Origin: Bacteroidota bacterium
GTDB lineage: Bacteria; Bacteroidota; Bacteroidia; Bacteroidales; Paludibacteraceae
DNA length: 48,119 nt
Assembly (NCBI GenBank): GCA_022708505.1
Contig: JAKIYP010000012.1
Coordinates: forward strand, 1 to 48,119
Direction: 5' to 3'
In this document: in pieces, positions 39,980 through 48,119 of the stretch
Position numbering within the stretch: the stretch's first letter is position 1
How the letters are laid out: each line of letters begins with the position of its first letter
The notes under the pieces: model-generated
What the model saw: the letters and a program-made list of their open reading frames with translations, nothing else
The model's database searches: none
Told to the model about the DNA's origin: nothing
Position numbers and translations under genes: made by a program

Positions 39980-42166
39980 ATGATAACTCATTCAGAATTA
40001 ACCACCCATTTGAAAGAGCATTTTGGTTTCGACACCTTTAAGGGAAACCAGGAAGCCATCATTCAGAATGTGCTGGATAAGAACGACACTTTTGTTCTGA
40101 TGCCCACCGGCGGTGGAAAATCATTATGCTACCAGCTTCCTTCATTATTGATGGAAGGGACGGCCATTGTCATATCGCCACTGATTGCACTCATGAAGAA
40201 TCAGGTTGATGCCATGCGCAATTTCAGTGAAGAAGACGGGGTTGCTCATTTTCTGAACTCATCTCTTACAAGACAGGCCATTGATGCTGTAAAATCTGAT
40301 ATTCTTTCCGGTAAAACCAAGCTGTTGTATGTCGCACCAGAATCGCTTACGAAAGAGGAAAATATTGAATTCCTGAAACAGGTAACAATTTCATTTTACG
40401 CGGTCGACGAAGCACATTGTATTTCGGAATGGGGGCATGATTTCCGGCCTGAGTACAGAAGGATACGTCCGATAATCAATGAAATAGGTGTTGCTCCTCT
40501 GATCGCACTGACTGCAACGGCAACCCCCAAAGTACAGCACGACATTCAGAAAAACCTGGGCATGCTGGACGCAAAGGTATTTAAATCATCTTTTAACCGG
40601 GAAAACCTGTATTACGAAGTTCGCAATAAGAACAAAGATGTTGACAAGGAAATCATCAAATATATTCGTCTTCAGAAGGATAAGTCTGGAATTATTTACT
40701 GTCTGAGCCGTAAAAAGGTAGAGGAACTTGCCGAGACATTAAAGGTAAACGGCATCTCTGCCCTCCCCTACCACGCCGGCATGGATTCGGCTATCAGAAC
40801 CGAAAATCAGGATAAATTCCTGATGGAGAAAGTGCAGGTTATAGTAGCTACCATTGCTTTTGGTATGGGAATCGACAAACCGGATGTTCGTTATGTTATT
40901 CATTACGACATGCCCAAGAGCCTGGAGGGTTACTACCAGGAAACCGGTCGCGGAGGCAGAGATGGAGGAGAAGGTCAGTGTATTGCATTCTATGCATACA
41001 AAGATCTTGATAAGTTAAGGAAATTTATGCAAGGCAAACCGGTTGCCGAACAGGAAATAGGAAACCAATTATTATTAGAAACGCAAGCATACGCAGAATC
41101 ATCCATTTGTAGGAGAAAGCTCTTACTCCATTATTTTGGAGAGGAATACAAACACGATAACTGCGGTAGTTGTGATAACTGTATGAAACCAAAGAAAACA
41201 ATTGAAGGGCAGGAACTTTTAATCCTGATTTTAGAAACAATTATTGCAGTAAGGGAAAAATTCAAAGCTGAACATATTGTTGATATTCTGAAAGGGAACA
41301 GTACCTCGGATATCAAATCATATCAGCATGATGAATTGGAGAACTTCGAGGCGGCGTCCGATGAAGATGAAAAATTACTGCACGCGATTATCAGACAAGC
41401 TATGATTGCCGGGTATATCTCAAAAGACATAGAAAACTATGGTTTGCTGAAAATAACACCTGCCGGTAAAGCATACATGAAAAAACCGGGCGCATTCCCC
41501 GTGGTAAAGGACAATGAATTTGATGAGGATGAAGAAGAAACGGCAGTGAAATCTGTCGGTGGAACTTGCGCGGCTGATGATGTGCTCTTCTCAATTCTGA
41601 AAGATCTGAGAAAGAAAATGTCGAAAAAATTAGAAGTGCCGCCATTTGTGATTTTTCAGGATCCTTCTCTTGAAGCCATGGCTACTACATATCCGATTAC
41701 AATGGACGAACTCCAGAATATTCCGGGTGTGGGGGCAGGTAAAGCCAAAAGATATGGTGATGAGTTCCTCAAAGTAATCAAGGAACATGTCAAAGAAAAT
41801 GAAATTACCCGTCCCGAGGATCTCAGGGTAAGAACAGTCGCCAATAAATCCAAATTAAAGGTTTCTATTATTCAGGCAATTGACCGTAAAATCGCATTAG
41901 ACGACATCGCAGAATCGAAAGGACTCGACATGCTTGAATTGCTGGATGAAATTGAGGCCATTGTTTACTCCGGAACAAAAATCAATATCGATTACTTCCT
42001 GAAAGAAGTCATGGAGCCCGACCATGTTGATGAAATATTCGAATACTTCAACACTGCAGAAACCGATAAAATTCTGCCTGCATTGAAGGAACTGGGAGAG
42101 GACGACTTCAGTGAAATTGAAGTAAGATTGGTTAGAATCAAGTTCTTATCGGAGATAGGGAATTAA
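39980..42166 (+). CDS. recQ: ATP-dependent DNA helicase RecQ
   Basis: A 728-residue superfamily 2 helicase for recombination and replication repair. Motifs: FKGNQEAIIQNVL (motif 0), MPTGGGKSLCYQLP (Walker A), AVDEAHCISEWGHDFRPEYR (DEAH box), ALTATATP, IAFGMGIDKPDVRYVIHYDMPKS, YYQETGRGGRDG. The RecQ zinc-binding region (CRRKLLLHYFGE...CGSCDNC, about 375-400) and an HRDC domain (about 535-610) follow. Length is somewhat above E. coli RecQ (about 610) because of a C-terminal extension, common in Bacteroidota. A weak -7 candidate (TAACTTCG, 39947-39954) precedes it. Confidence 0.97.
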   Translation: MITHSELTTHLKEHFGFDTFKGNQEAIIQNVLDKNDTFVLMPTGGGKSLCYQLPSLLMEGTAIVISPLIALMKNQVDAMRNFSEEDGVAHFLNSSLTRQAIDAVKSDILSGKTKLLYVAPESLTKEENIEFLKQVTISFYAVDEAHCISEWGHDFRPEYRRIRPIINEIGVAPLIALTATATPKVQHDIQKNLGMLDAKVFKSSFNRENLYYEVRNKNKDVDKEIIKYIRLQKDKSGIIYCLSRKKVEELAETLKVNGISALPYHAGMDSAIRTENQDKFLMEKVQVIVATIAFGMGIDKPDVRYVIHYDMPKSLEGYYQETGRGGRDGGEGQCIAFYAYKDLDKLRKFMQGKPVAEQEIGNQLLLETQAYAESSICRRKLLLHYFGEEYKHDNCGSCDNCMKPKKTIEGQELLILILETIIAVREKFKAEHIVDILKGNSTSDIKSYQHDELENFEAASDEDEKLLHAIIRQAMIAGYISKDIENYGLLKITPAGKAYMKKPGAFPVVKDNEFDEDEEETAVKSVGGTCAADDVLFSILKDLRKKMSKKLEVPPFVIFQDPSLEAMATTYPITMDELQNIPGVGAGKAKRYGDEFLKVIKEHVKENEITRPEDLRVRTVANKSKLKVSIIQAIDRKIALDDIAESKGLDMLELLDEIEAIVYSGTKINIDYFLKEVMEPDHVDEIFEYFNTAETDKILPALKELGEDDFSEIEVRLVRIKFLSEIGN

Positions 42167-42203
42167 ATCCTTATCTCATCCACTCCACATAAATCTACCC
42201 AAA

Positions 42204-44840
42204 ATGAATAAGCTGTTGCGCACAGGGATTGCTGAAATACTGCTTCTGTTCCTGAGCGCATCTGCTTGTGCAGTGACACCGGATTTTGCCTTAAATACGA
42301 CACTCAGGTTTTCGAGAATGTGGAAACAAGCTCCACAGGAAAAGGTATATTTACATACCGACAAACCATTTTATTACAGTGCCGGTGAAGACATTTGGTT
42401 CAGGGCTCACATTGTCAATGCCACTACGCATAAACCGGACACACGCAGCCAATTTGTCTATGTCGAGCTGATCGACAAATCTGATTCAGTCATCACAAGG
42501 GTGAAAATCAAACGGAACGGCTCAGGAGCTGCCGGTAGAATCACATTATCTCCGGAAATTGCTCCGGGTGAGTATATACTCCGGTCCTACACATACTGGA
42601 TGCAAAACGTCGCCGAGGATTTCTTTTTTCATAAAAAAATTAACATCGGAAACATGATTGATGACAGGGTGCGCATCACTACAAATTTTGGAACACCTGA
42701 AAATGGTAAAATACCCCTGACTATTACTTTTAAAAACACCTTCTCAATGCCACTCAGTGGTAAAACTATCGAAATCAAGCAAAACTACATCCGGAGAAAC
42801 AGAAAAACGACTAATCTGATAACCAACCAACAAGGCGAAATACATTTACAAATAGAATCCGACACTATTTCAGATGTAAAAAGATTGCTGGAAATTACAC
42901 TGAATGAACCCGGACTTTCATTTAACCGGAAAATTCAGGTTCCGGACCTGAAATCTGATTTTGATGTGCAATTCTTTCCTGAAAGTGGTGTATTCTTAGA
43001 TAATCAGATCCAAACCATTGCATTCAAGGCTATCGGTTCCAACGGATTGTCTATCAACATCTCCGGTAAAATATTCAATCAACAGCATCAGGAAATCTGT
43101 GAACTTATTACCTTAAATAAAGGGATGGGGAAAATAATCATGCATACCTATCCCGGTGAAAACTATTATGCTGTTGTGCAAACAGAGAACGGTCTGCAAA
43201 AAAAAATTGATTTACCGGCAACTTCCGCTACCGGAATCAGCATGAAGCTAAAAACAGTCAGAGGAAAAGTGTATTTTCAGATATTGAACCAAAGCCATCT
43301 TGATATTAAAAGCTTATTCATGCAGGTTCACACACGGGGAATGGTTTATCTGTTTACTCCGCTAACTGAAACAGAAGGATTTATTTCGGAGAATATGCTC
43401 CCTTCGGGAATTAACACATTTAGTATCATCGACTCAACGGGAAACACCTGGTGTGAAAGAATCGGTTTTATCCGTAGCAATAACTTCCCGGTGATAACGA
43501 TGGAAAGCGATAAGTCGAAGTACGGTAAAAGAGAGCCGGTTGAACTTAACTTTAAATTGCTTGATCAGGATACCATTCCGGCTAAAGGGAGCTTTTCTGT
43601 GAGTGTAACCGATAATTTACTGGTTAAAAATGACAGCATCAACAATGATATTCTGAGTTATCTGTTATTGAGCTCGGATCTTAAAGGATACATTGAAGAA
43701 CCGCAGCAGTATTTCAGGGATAATTCATGGCAAACACTGGAAAAAACTGATTTGCTGATGCTCACACAAGGTTGGAGACGTTTTAATACGGGAGAAATCA
43801 TCAAAGGTATTTATCCAAAAACAGACTATTATCTGGAAGTTGGACAGGCTATTTCTGGGAGAGTCCTGAACTTGTTTAACAAACCTGCCAAAAACTCAGA
43901 AGTTATTTTCTTCAGTAACTTCAAAAATCAGATAAGCACAGCGAAAACCGACAGTGCGGGTCTGTTTATAGTTGATGGTATTCAGTTCCCCGATAGTACA
44001 CAAATTATCCTGAAAGCAAAATCACGCAGCAATATTATTGATGTAGAATTAATTCCCGACAAGGACATCTTTCCCGGCTACAAATCTGCCATCCCATTTA
44101 ATCAAGATGACAAAACTGTTGTTCAGGACGATTATCTTAACCTGTCAAAAGAAAGGTATTACAATGAAGGCGGCATGTTGGTGATTAATCTGGACGAGTT
44201 TACTGTTAAAGGTGAGATAAAAAGAACAGAAAACGAATATTATTATTCGGGATCTGCTGACAATTCAATAGATTCAAAAAAATTAGAATCATACGGGAAT
44301 CAATCGGTATTGGATGTCATCAGATCCTTCCCGGGAGTTCAGGTGTCCGGCGATGTTGTTTCAATAAGAGGTTCTTCCGGCAACCCGCTATTTTTGATTG
44401 ATGGAATCGAAACCGAAGAAATAGAAGATTTACAGTTCCTGAATGCATCTGATATTGAAGAGATTTCGTTGTTCAAAGGGGCCTCCGCCTCTCTGTTCGG
44501 ATCAAGAGGAGGAAACGGCGTAATTGCAATCACACTTAAACAAGGCGCGCTACTACAGAGCATTACACCACCCAGTCTGGTTCGGTATGCTCCTCTCGGA
44601 TATCAACAACCAGTTGAGTTTTATGTACCTAAATATGATGTTGACAGCATCAGAAATCAGTCAAAACCGGATTTACGTACGACCATATATTGGACCCCGA
44701 ATGCAGAAACAGATGAAAACGGTAACATCCGGCTGAAGTTTTACACCGCAGACAAACCCAATGACTATCAGGTTGAGCTGGAAGGGGTAAGCGAAAACGG
44801 TGAAATCTGCAAATTTAAGGGGATATTAAAACGGGAATAA
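42204..44840 (+). CDS. Secreted macroglobulin-like protein with TonB-receptor plug domain, no barrel
   Basis: An 878-residue exported protein (signal peptide about 1-24). The first domain has PQEKVYLHTDKPFYYSAGEDIWFRAHIV and APGEYILRSYTYWMQN, the MG2-type beta domain of alpha-2-macroglobulins. Further beta domains follow, then a carboxypeptidase-like unit (ISGRVLNLFNKPAKNSEVIF). A TonB plug (about 690-775) carries VLDVIRSFPGVQVSGDVVSIRGSSGNPLFLIDG and LFKGASASLFGSRGGNGVIAIT, and the end is YWTPNAETDENGNIRLKFYTADKPNDY. There is no outer-membrane barrel after the plug, so it cannot be a receptor itself; I recall this plug-without-barrel family in Bacteroidota, with unknown function. It lies 37 bp after recQ, and its stop abuts the stop of the DUF4296 gene. 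Confidence 0.8.
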   Translation: MNKLLRTGIAEILLLFLSASACAVTPDFALNTTLRFSRMWKQAPQEKVYLHTDKPFYYSAGEDIWFRAHIVNATTHKPDTRSQFVYVELIDKSDSVITRVKIKRNGSGAAGRITLSPEIAPGEYILRSYTYWMQNVAEDFFFHKKINIGNMIDDRVRITTNFGTPENGKIPLTITFKNTFSMPLSGKTIEIKQNYIRRNRKTTNLITNQQGEIHLQIESDTISDVKRLLEITLNEPGLSFNRKIQVPDLKSDFDVQFFPESGVFLDNQIQTIAFKAIGSNGLSINISGKIFNQQHQEICELITLNKGMGKIIMHTYPGENYYAVVQTENGLQKKIDLPATSATGISMKLKTVRGKVYFQILNQSHLDIKSLFMQVHTRGMVYLFTPLTETEGFISENMLPSGINTFSIIDSTGNTWCERIGFIRSNNFPVITMESDKSKYGKREPVELNFKLLDQDTIPAKGSFSVSVTDNLLVKNDSINNDILSYLLLSSDLKGYIEEPQQYFRDNSWQTLEKTDLLMLTQGWRRFNTGEIIKGIYPKTDYYLEVGQAISGRVLNLFNKPAKNSEVIFFSNFKNQISTAKTDSAGLFIVDGIQFPDSTQIILKAKSRSNIIDVELIPDKDIFPGYKSAIPFNQDDKTVVQDDYLNLSKERYYNEGGMLVINLDEFTVKGEIKRTENEYYYSGSADNSIDSKKLESYGNQSVLDVIRSFPGVQVSGDVVSIRGSSGNPLFLIDGIETEEIEDLQFLNASDIEEISLFKGASASLFGSRGGNGVIAITLKQGALLQSITPPSLVRYAPLGYQQPVEFYVPKYDVDSIRNQSKPDLRTTIYWTPNAETDENGNIRLKFYTADKPNDYQVELEGVSENGEICKFKGILKRE

Positions 44841-45743
44841 TTAAATCCTTTTCTTCAATGCATCCTTTTTAATTGTTGACACAGATTTTATCGAAGGAAT
44901 ACTGTCTCCCGCTTTTGTTGAATCGACTGTTTGATTGATAAGCGGTATGGTATCCAACTTCATACGCAAACTATCCTGCAACGCAGGTATGTATTTCCTG
45001 AATAACAAAATACTGTCGACTTGAATACCAATGGTATCCTGTCGTATTGGGTTAGCATAAAATACTCCTGAAAGAGAATCGATTTTGATGTTTCTGGCAG
45101 CCTTAAACCGGAACTTGTACCTGCGCAAAACGCTGTCGTTTTTCACTTCATGCCACAAGCTGTCCACATTTCCATCGGCATAATGAATTCGGAATGTCGT
45201 GTATCCACTCTTTACAGAATCGTGCGGTAAAGCCCGCATCCTGAATGAAAAGTTGTATATATCTTTCGTCAGGAGACCGCTGTTTGCTAAGCTAAAGCTG
45301 GATTGATTTTTTGTTGAGTCATCCGGATAACTAAAAGCAACAGCCTGGTTCCAAACATTGATTTCCAACGGTTTAAGCCTGATTGAGTCCGGCAGAACAG
45401 GGGTGTATTTCCCGGCCTCCACCTCGGTTCTCAATTCTTCGAGATTCTTATTAACACTGGTATAAATACGTTCGAACACCTTAGGATTCCGGGTGTAATA
45501 AACTAGTGAAGAATCAAACTGAGCCTTAGAAATACCGTGTTTCTGAAAAAGTGCGTGATAGTAAAGAATTTTTTCATCTTCACTTATGGTCACATCCGAC
45601 GAAAAAACACCTTCCAACAAATGAAGATCTGTCAGAAACGATTTCATCTCACTCCTGCTGAGGACGTCGTCGGGTCGGTTGCTACAGGCAAATTGAAGCA
45701 ACACTACACAGCAAAACATCCATTTTATTGCTTTTCTAAGCAT
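44841..45743 (-). CDS. DUF4296 lipoprotein
   Basis: A 300-residue protein with a lipobox ending at Cys20 (LLQFAC). The DUF4296 domain (about 28-115) follows: SEMKSFLTDLHLLEGVF, YYHALFQKHGISKAQFDSSLVYYTRNPKVFERIY (in part). A long Ser/Asp-rich tail comes after it. Function unknown; an outer-membrane lipoprotein is likely. I place the start at the ATG at 45743, which overlaps the end of lspA by eight bases; the in-frame ATG 45 bases upstream would add a basic leader before the lipoprotein signal. It is coupled to lspA, the peptidase that processes such lipoproteins. Confidence 0.85.
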   Translation of the reverse strand: MLRKAIKWMFCCVVLLQFACSNRPDDVLSRSEMKSFLTDLHLLEGVFSSDVTISEDEKILYYHALFQKHGISKAQFDSSLVYYTRNPKVFERIYTSVNKNLEELRTEVEAGKYTPVLPDSIRLKPLEINVWNQAVAFSYPDDSTKNQSSFSLANSGLLTKDIYNFSFRMRALPHDSVKSGYTTFRIHYADGNVDSLWHEVKNDSVLRRYKFRFKAARNIKIDSLSGVFYANPIRQDTIGIQVDSILLFRKYIPALQDSLRMKLDTIPLINQTVDSTKAGDSIPSIKSVSTIKKDALKKRI

Positions 45744-46344
45744 TTTCTTCCTTCGATTTCTTTTCTTTTTTTGATTCCAGGTGTTCATTCAGGTCTTTAC
45801 GGAAGAATATCAGAATGATACCCGCCGCCACTGTAATAGCTGAATCTGCAACATTAAAGACCGGACTAAAAAACAGGGTTTCACCTGCACTGTTTTTAAT
45901 AATCGGGAAATAAAGCATGTCCACTACTTTACCGTAAAACAACGGGGCGTAGCCTCCTCCTTCAGGTAGAAATGTAGCCAGATGACCATAACTGTCGGAA
46001 AACAACACGCCATAAAATACCGAATCGAGAATATTGCCTGCAGCGCCTGCAAGCAACAATGCAACGGCCAGAATAAATCCCTGACGCGCCTGCTTTTTAA
46101 CTAAATAATGGATAAAATACGCCAGACCTCCCACAGCGATAATCCTGAAAATGGTGAGGAATAACTTGCCTATGATTTCCATACCAAAAGCCATCCCGTT
46201 ATTTTCAATAAAATAAATGCGGAACCAGTCGAAAACATAAACCGATTCTCCCAATACAAAATTTAGCTTGATATAGATTTTGCTGACCTGGTCGATGAGC
46301 AGGACAAGGAAAATCAACAATACGGATTTTTGTGTTACTGACAT
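45736..46344 (-). CDS. lspA: Lipoprotein signal peptidase (signal peptidase II)
   Basis: A 202-residue inner-membrane aspartic protease that removes lipoprotein signal peptides. It has four membrane helices and both catalytic Asp motifs, AAGNILDSVFYG (about 103-114) and VFNVADSAITVAAG (about 163-176), plus IENNGMAFGM. It is longer than E. coli LspA (164) because of an extended loop before helix 4 and a charged Lys/Glu tail, both usual in Bacteroidota. It lies between the DksA-like gene and the DUF4296 gene and overlaps the latter. Confidence 0.97.
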   Translation of the reverse strand: MSVTQKSVLLIFLVLLIDQVSKIYIKLNFVLGESVYVFDWFRIYFIENNGMAFGMEIIGKLFLTIFRIIAVGGLAYFIHYLVKKQARQGFILAVALLLAGAAGNILDSVFYGVLFSDSYGHLATFLPEGGGYAPLFYGKVVDMLYFPIIKNSAGETLFFSPVFNVADSAITVAAGIILIFFRKDLNEHLESKKEKKSKEENA

Positions 46345-46422
46345 GCTTACTTATTAAACAACAAATCGGCAAAAAGTCACTATCCTGAGCCTTTTGCCGA
46401 AATGCTTATGTGATCATTTTGA

Positions 46423-46800
46423 TTATTTCTGTTGTGTTTTAGCCTCAATGCTCAGCGTTGCATGCGGTACGGCGCGCAAACGCTCTTTGGGAATCAGCTT
46501 GCCGGTCTCACGGCAAATGCCATAAGTCTTATTTTCAATGCGAATCAACGCAGCCTGCAAATGCTGAATAAATTTCATCTGACGTTGAGCCAAACGACCT
46601 GATTCTTCTTTCGACAGTGTAGCTGCACCCTCTTCCAATACTTTGAATGTAGGGGAAGTATCCATCACATCATTTCCGTCAAGATTGGTCAGACCATTCT
46701 TCAACATCTCATAATCCTTCTGTGCCTTTTCGAGTTTCTCGATTATAATCTGACGAAACTCCTCCAATTCGGCGTCGGAGTATCTTGTTCTCTCTTCCAT
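46423..46800 (-). CDS. TraR/DksA-family protein with degenerate zinc finger
   Basis: A 125-residue protein with an N-terminal coiled-coil hairpin (YSDAELEEFRQIIIEKLEKAQKDYEML, in part) and a C-terminal region YGICRETGKLIPKERLRAVPHATLSIEAK (in part) that aligns with the DksA/TraR zinc finger. Only one of the four zinc Cys positions remains; Lys/Pro/Ser/Ala fill the others, which I recall as normal for Bacteroidota members. DksA-type proteins bind RNA polymerase through the secondary channel. The start is the ATG at 46800; a GTG two codons upstream is less likely. It precedes lspA. Confidence 0.88.
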   Translation of the reverse strand: MEERTRYSDAELEEFRQIIIEKLEKAQKDYEMLKNGLTNLDGNDVMDTSPTFKVLEEGAATLSKEESGRLAQRQMKFIQHLQAALIRIENKTYGICRETGKLIPKERLRAVPHATLSIEAKTQQK

Positions 46801-46926
46801 AACCACTACTTTTAAAATTAACGAAAATGTTTCCCGGGCGTGATAAAATTTTTTGCGAATATACGACTTTTGTTTCAGTTGGACAATATATTTCTATCTC
46901 CCGGCTCTTTTTTATTTCATCACTGA

Positions 46927-47877
46927 TTAGTATACCGCTTGTGCCACTCTTTTAACACTTTGCGTAGCCATCATACTGTAAAAATGAATACTTGGAACGC
47001 CGTGTGCAATCAAATCCCGGGCTTGCTGAATACACCATTCTATTCCTACCTCAACAGCTTCCGCATCGGATTTACATTTACGCAGTTCAGTCGCAAAAGC
47101 TTCGGGAATATCCGTGTGAAATATCTTTGGCAAGACAGTCATTTGATTTTGCAGGGTAATCGGTTTGATTCCGGGAATAACCGGCACATGAATACCGTTT
47201 TCCTTGCACTTGGCGACAAAATCAAAATACTTTTGATTATCAAAAAACATTTGAGTAACCAGATATTCTGCGCCGGCATCAACTTTCATCTTTGCATAAT
47301 ATAAATCCGATTCCAGATTGGGCGCCTCTTCATGCTTTTCCGGGTAACAAGCCATACCATAAGAAAACGGTGTGATTTTCGATTTCATCTGAGAACCGTC
47401 TAAAAAAAATCCCTGATTGAATTTATTGACTTGTTGCTGCAGTTCTGTCGCATAACGGTGACCGGTCGGGCTGAACTCCTTTTCATGTTTTCCTTTATCG
47501 CCTCTAAGCAACAAAAGGTCCGTTATTCCCAAAAACTGCAGATCTATCAGCGCATATTCGGTTTCCTCCCTGGTGAAACCACTACAAATAATATGCGGAA
47601 CCACCGGAATCTTATATTTATTCTGAATAGCCGCTGCAATGGCCACCGTTCCGGGACGATGTCTTTCTGCTACCCTTTCGAACAATCCCACTGACTTCTC
47701 TCTGAAAACGAGTTCGCTTCTGTGGGTCGTAATATTGATATACTTTGGATCAAATTCACGTAATGTATCAATTGTACGATACACTGTTTCGATACCATTT
47801 CCTTTCAAAGGCGGCAACAACTCAAATGAGAAAGCTGTTTTTCCTCCTGCTGATTGTATTTTTTCTATCACACTCAT
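46927..47877 (-). CDS. metF: Methylenetetrahydrofolate reductase [NAD(P)H]
   Basis: A 316-residue FAD enzyme that reduces 5,10-methylene-THF to 5-methyl-THF for methionine synthesis. TIM-barrel motifs: AFSFELLPPLKG near the start, YINITTHRSE, VPHIICSGFTREETEYALIDL, LLLRGDKGK, FSYGMACYPEKHEEAPN, AEYLVTQMFFDNQKYFDFV, VPVIPGIKPI and GVPSIHFYSMM at the end. Length is typical. It links folate synthesis (folK in this window) to methionine, whose B12-dependent synthase would use the cobalamin imported by the btu genes; the link is metabolic, not positional. Confidence 0.97.
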   Translation of the reverse strand: MSVIEKIQSAGGKTAFSFELLPPLKGNGIETVYRTIDTLREFDPKYINITTHRSELVFREKSVGLFERVAERHRPGTVAIAAAIQNKYKIPVVPHIICSGFTREETEYALIDLQFLGITDLLLLRGDKGKHEKEFSPTGHRYATELQQQVNKFNQGFFLDGSQMKSKITPFSYGMACYPEKHEEAPNLESDLYYAKMKVDAGAEYLVTQMFFDNQKYFDFVAKCKENGIHVPVIPGIKPITLQNQMTVLPKIFHTDIPEAFATELRKCKSDAEAVEVGIEWCIQQARDLIAHGVPSIHFYSMMATQSVKRVAQAVY

Positions 47878-47900
47878 GAAGATTTGAATCTAAAAGTTTG

Positions 47901-47908
47901 CAAAAATA
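47901..47908 (-). promoter_or_regulatory. -7 element of metF
   Basis: TATTTTTG on the minus strand, giving a leader of about 17 nt. No clear upstream TTTG was found. Confidence 0.45.
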
Positions 47909-48020
47909 CAAAATATAATTCTATTTGAGATTATGAAGCAGTAAATGTAATTATAAATGTAAACCGGTAGCTAAGATATCTTTACTCATAAGCAATAGTT
48001 CGTTAAAAATATAATAGTAT

Positions 48021-48119
48021 TTACGCCGCAATCGCGGCAAATTCAATGAGTTCTTTGACAAGTTTAGCATTTAATCTTCTGTTCGGTCTGATGCCAGACA
48101 CACGAATAAATCTTTCGAG
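48021..48119 (-). CDS. Possible C-terminal end of a gene entering from the right
   Basis: The minus strand is open from the window edge to TAA at 48023-48021, reading LERFIRVSGIRPNRRLNAKL then VKELIEFAAIAA. Composition looks protein-like (basic, amphipathic), but the stretch is only 32 codons and no family is recognised. Confidence 0.35.
   Translation of the reverse strand, partial: LERFIRVSGIRPNRRLNAKLVKELIEFAAIAA

Noticed and set aside
1..48119. tRNA, rRNA or CRISPR genes
   Set aside because: No cloverleaf-like tRNA, rRNA segment or regularly spaced repeat array was seen on reading through the gaps; a tRNA or CRISPR search program would settle this.

Overview
The window looks like a chromosome segment of a Bacteroidota (Bacteroidales-type) bacterium. 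Four things point there: promoters of the form TTTG-N19/20-TAnnTTTG with almost no Shine-Dalgarno sequences; TonB-dependent receptors paired with surface lipoproteins; lineage families such as DUF4492, DUF5063, DUF4296 and DUF6242; and the gene order tig-clpP-clpX. No rRNA, tRNA, CRISPR array or complete insertion sequence was recognised. The intergenic DNA is unusually rich in short dispersed repeats.

Layout. 1-7.2 kb is a transport region. It holds two cobalamin riboswitches, a BtuB-like receptor with a BtuG-like beta-propeller lipoprotein, and a divergent His-rich small protein plus receptor pair. 7.2-16.9 kb is mostly housekeeping: an ECF sigma factor, RlmI-like methyltransferase, RNase D-like nuclease, DUF5063, FolK, an ABC-F ATPase, rubrerythrin, MnmD, S15 and HisS. 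16.9-20.9 kb holds the cytochrome bd operon (DUF4492-cydA-cydB) and a GntR/FadR regulator. 20.9-24.7 kb is a second surface operon: a DUF6242-like lipoprotein, a 111-residue protein and a TonB receptor. 24.7-27.7 kb carries exonuclease III, an Mla-type ABC pair and L19. 27.9-33 kb is accessory: an Rhs tail remnant, small secreted or membrane proteins, an orphan lipoprotein and a DUF4143-type AAA ATPase. 32.6-34.2 kb is a LiaF-like/LytTR membrane-regulator pair whose second gene carries an in-frame stop. 34.3-47.9 kb is again core: TypA, trigger factor, ClpP, ClpX, RecQ, a macroglobulin/plug protein, DUF4296, LspA, a DksA-like protein and MetF.

Most interesting signals. (1) A 15-bp intrinsic-terminator hairpin sits 11 nt before a TonB receptor start, and the stop codon of the upstream small ORF lies in its loop; this looks like a translation-coupled attenuator. 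(2) Nearly identical 7-1-7 palindromes (TTGKAATGATTACAA) resembling Fur/PerR-family boxes lie upstream of both the cytochrome bd operon and rubrerythrin, suggesting a shared oxygen or redox regulon. (3) Two palindromes spaced 33 bp lie upstream of the AAA ATPase gene, one filling its promoter spacer. (4) A dispersed intergenic repeat is present in frame inside the ABC-F gene. (5) Two genes are broken by single events: the LytTR regulator by a nonsense codon and the Rhs tail by a G-run frameshift. All functional names rest on motif recognition by eye; no database search was run.
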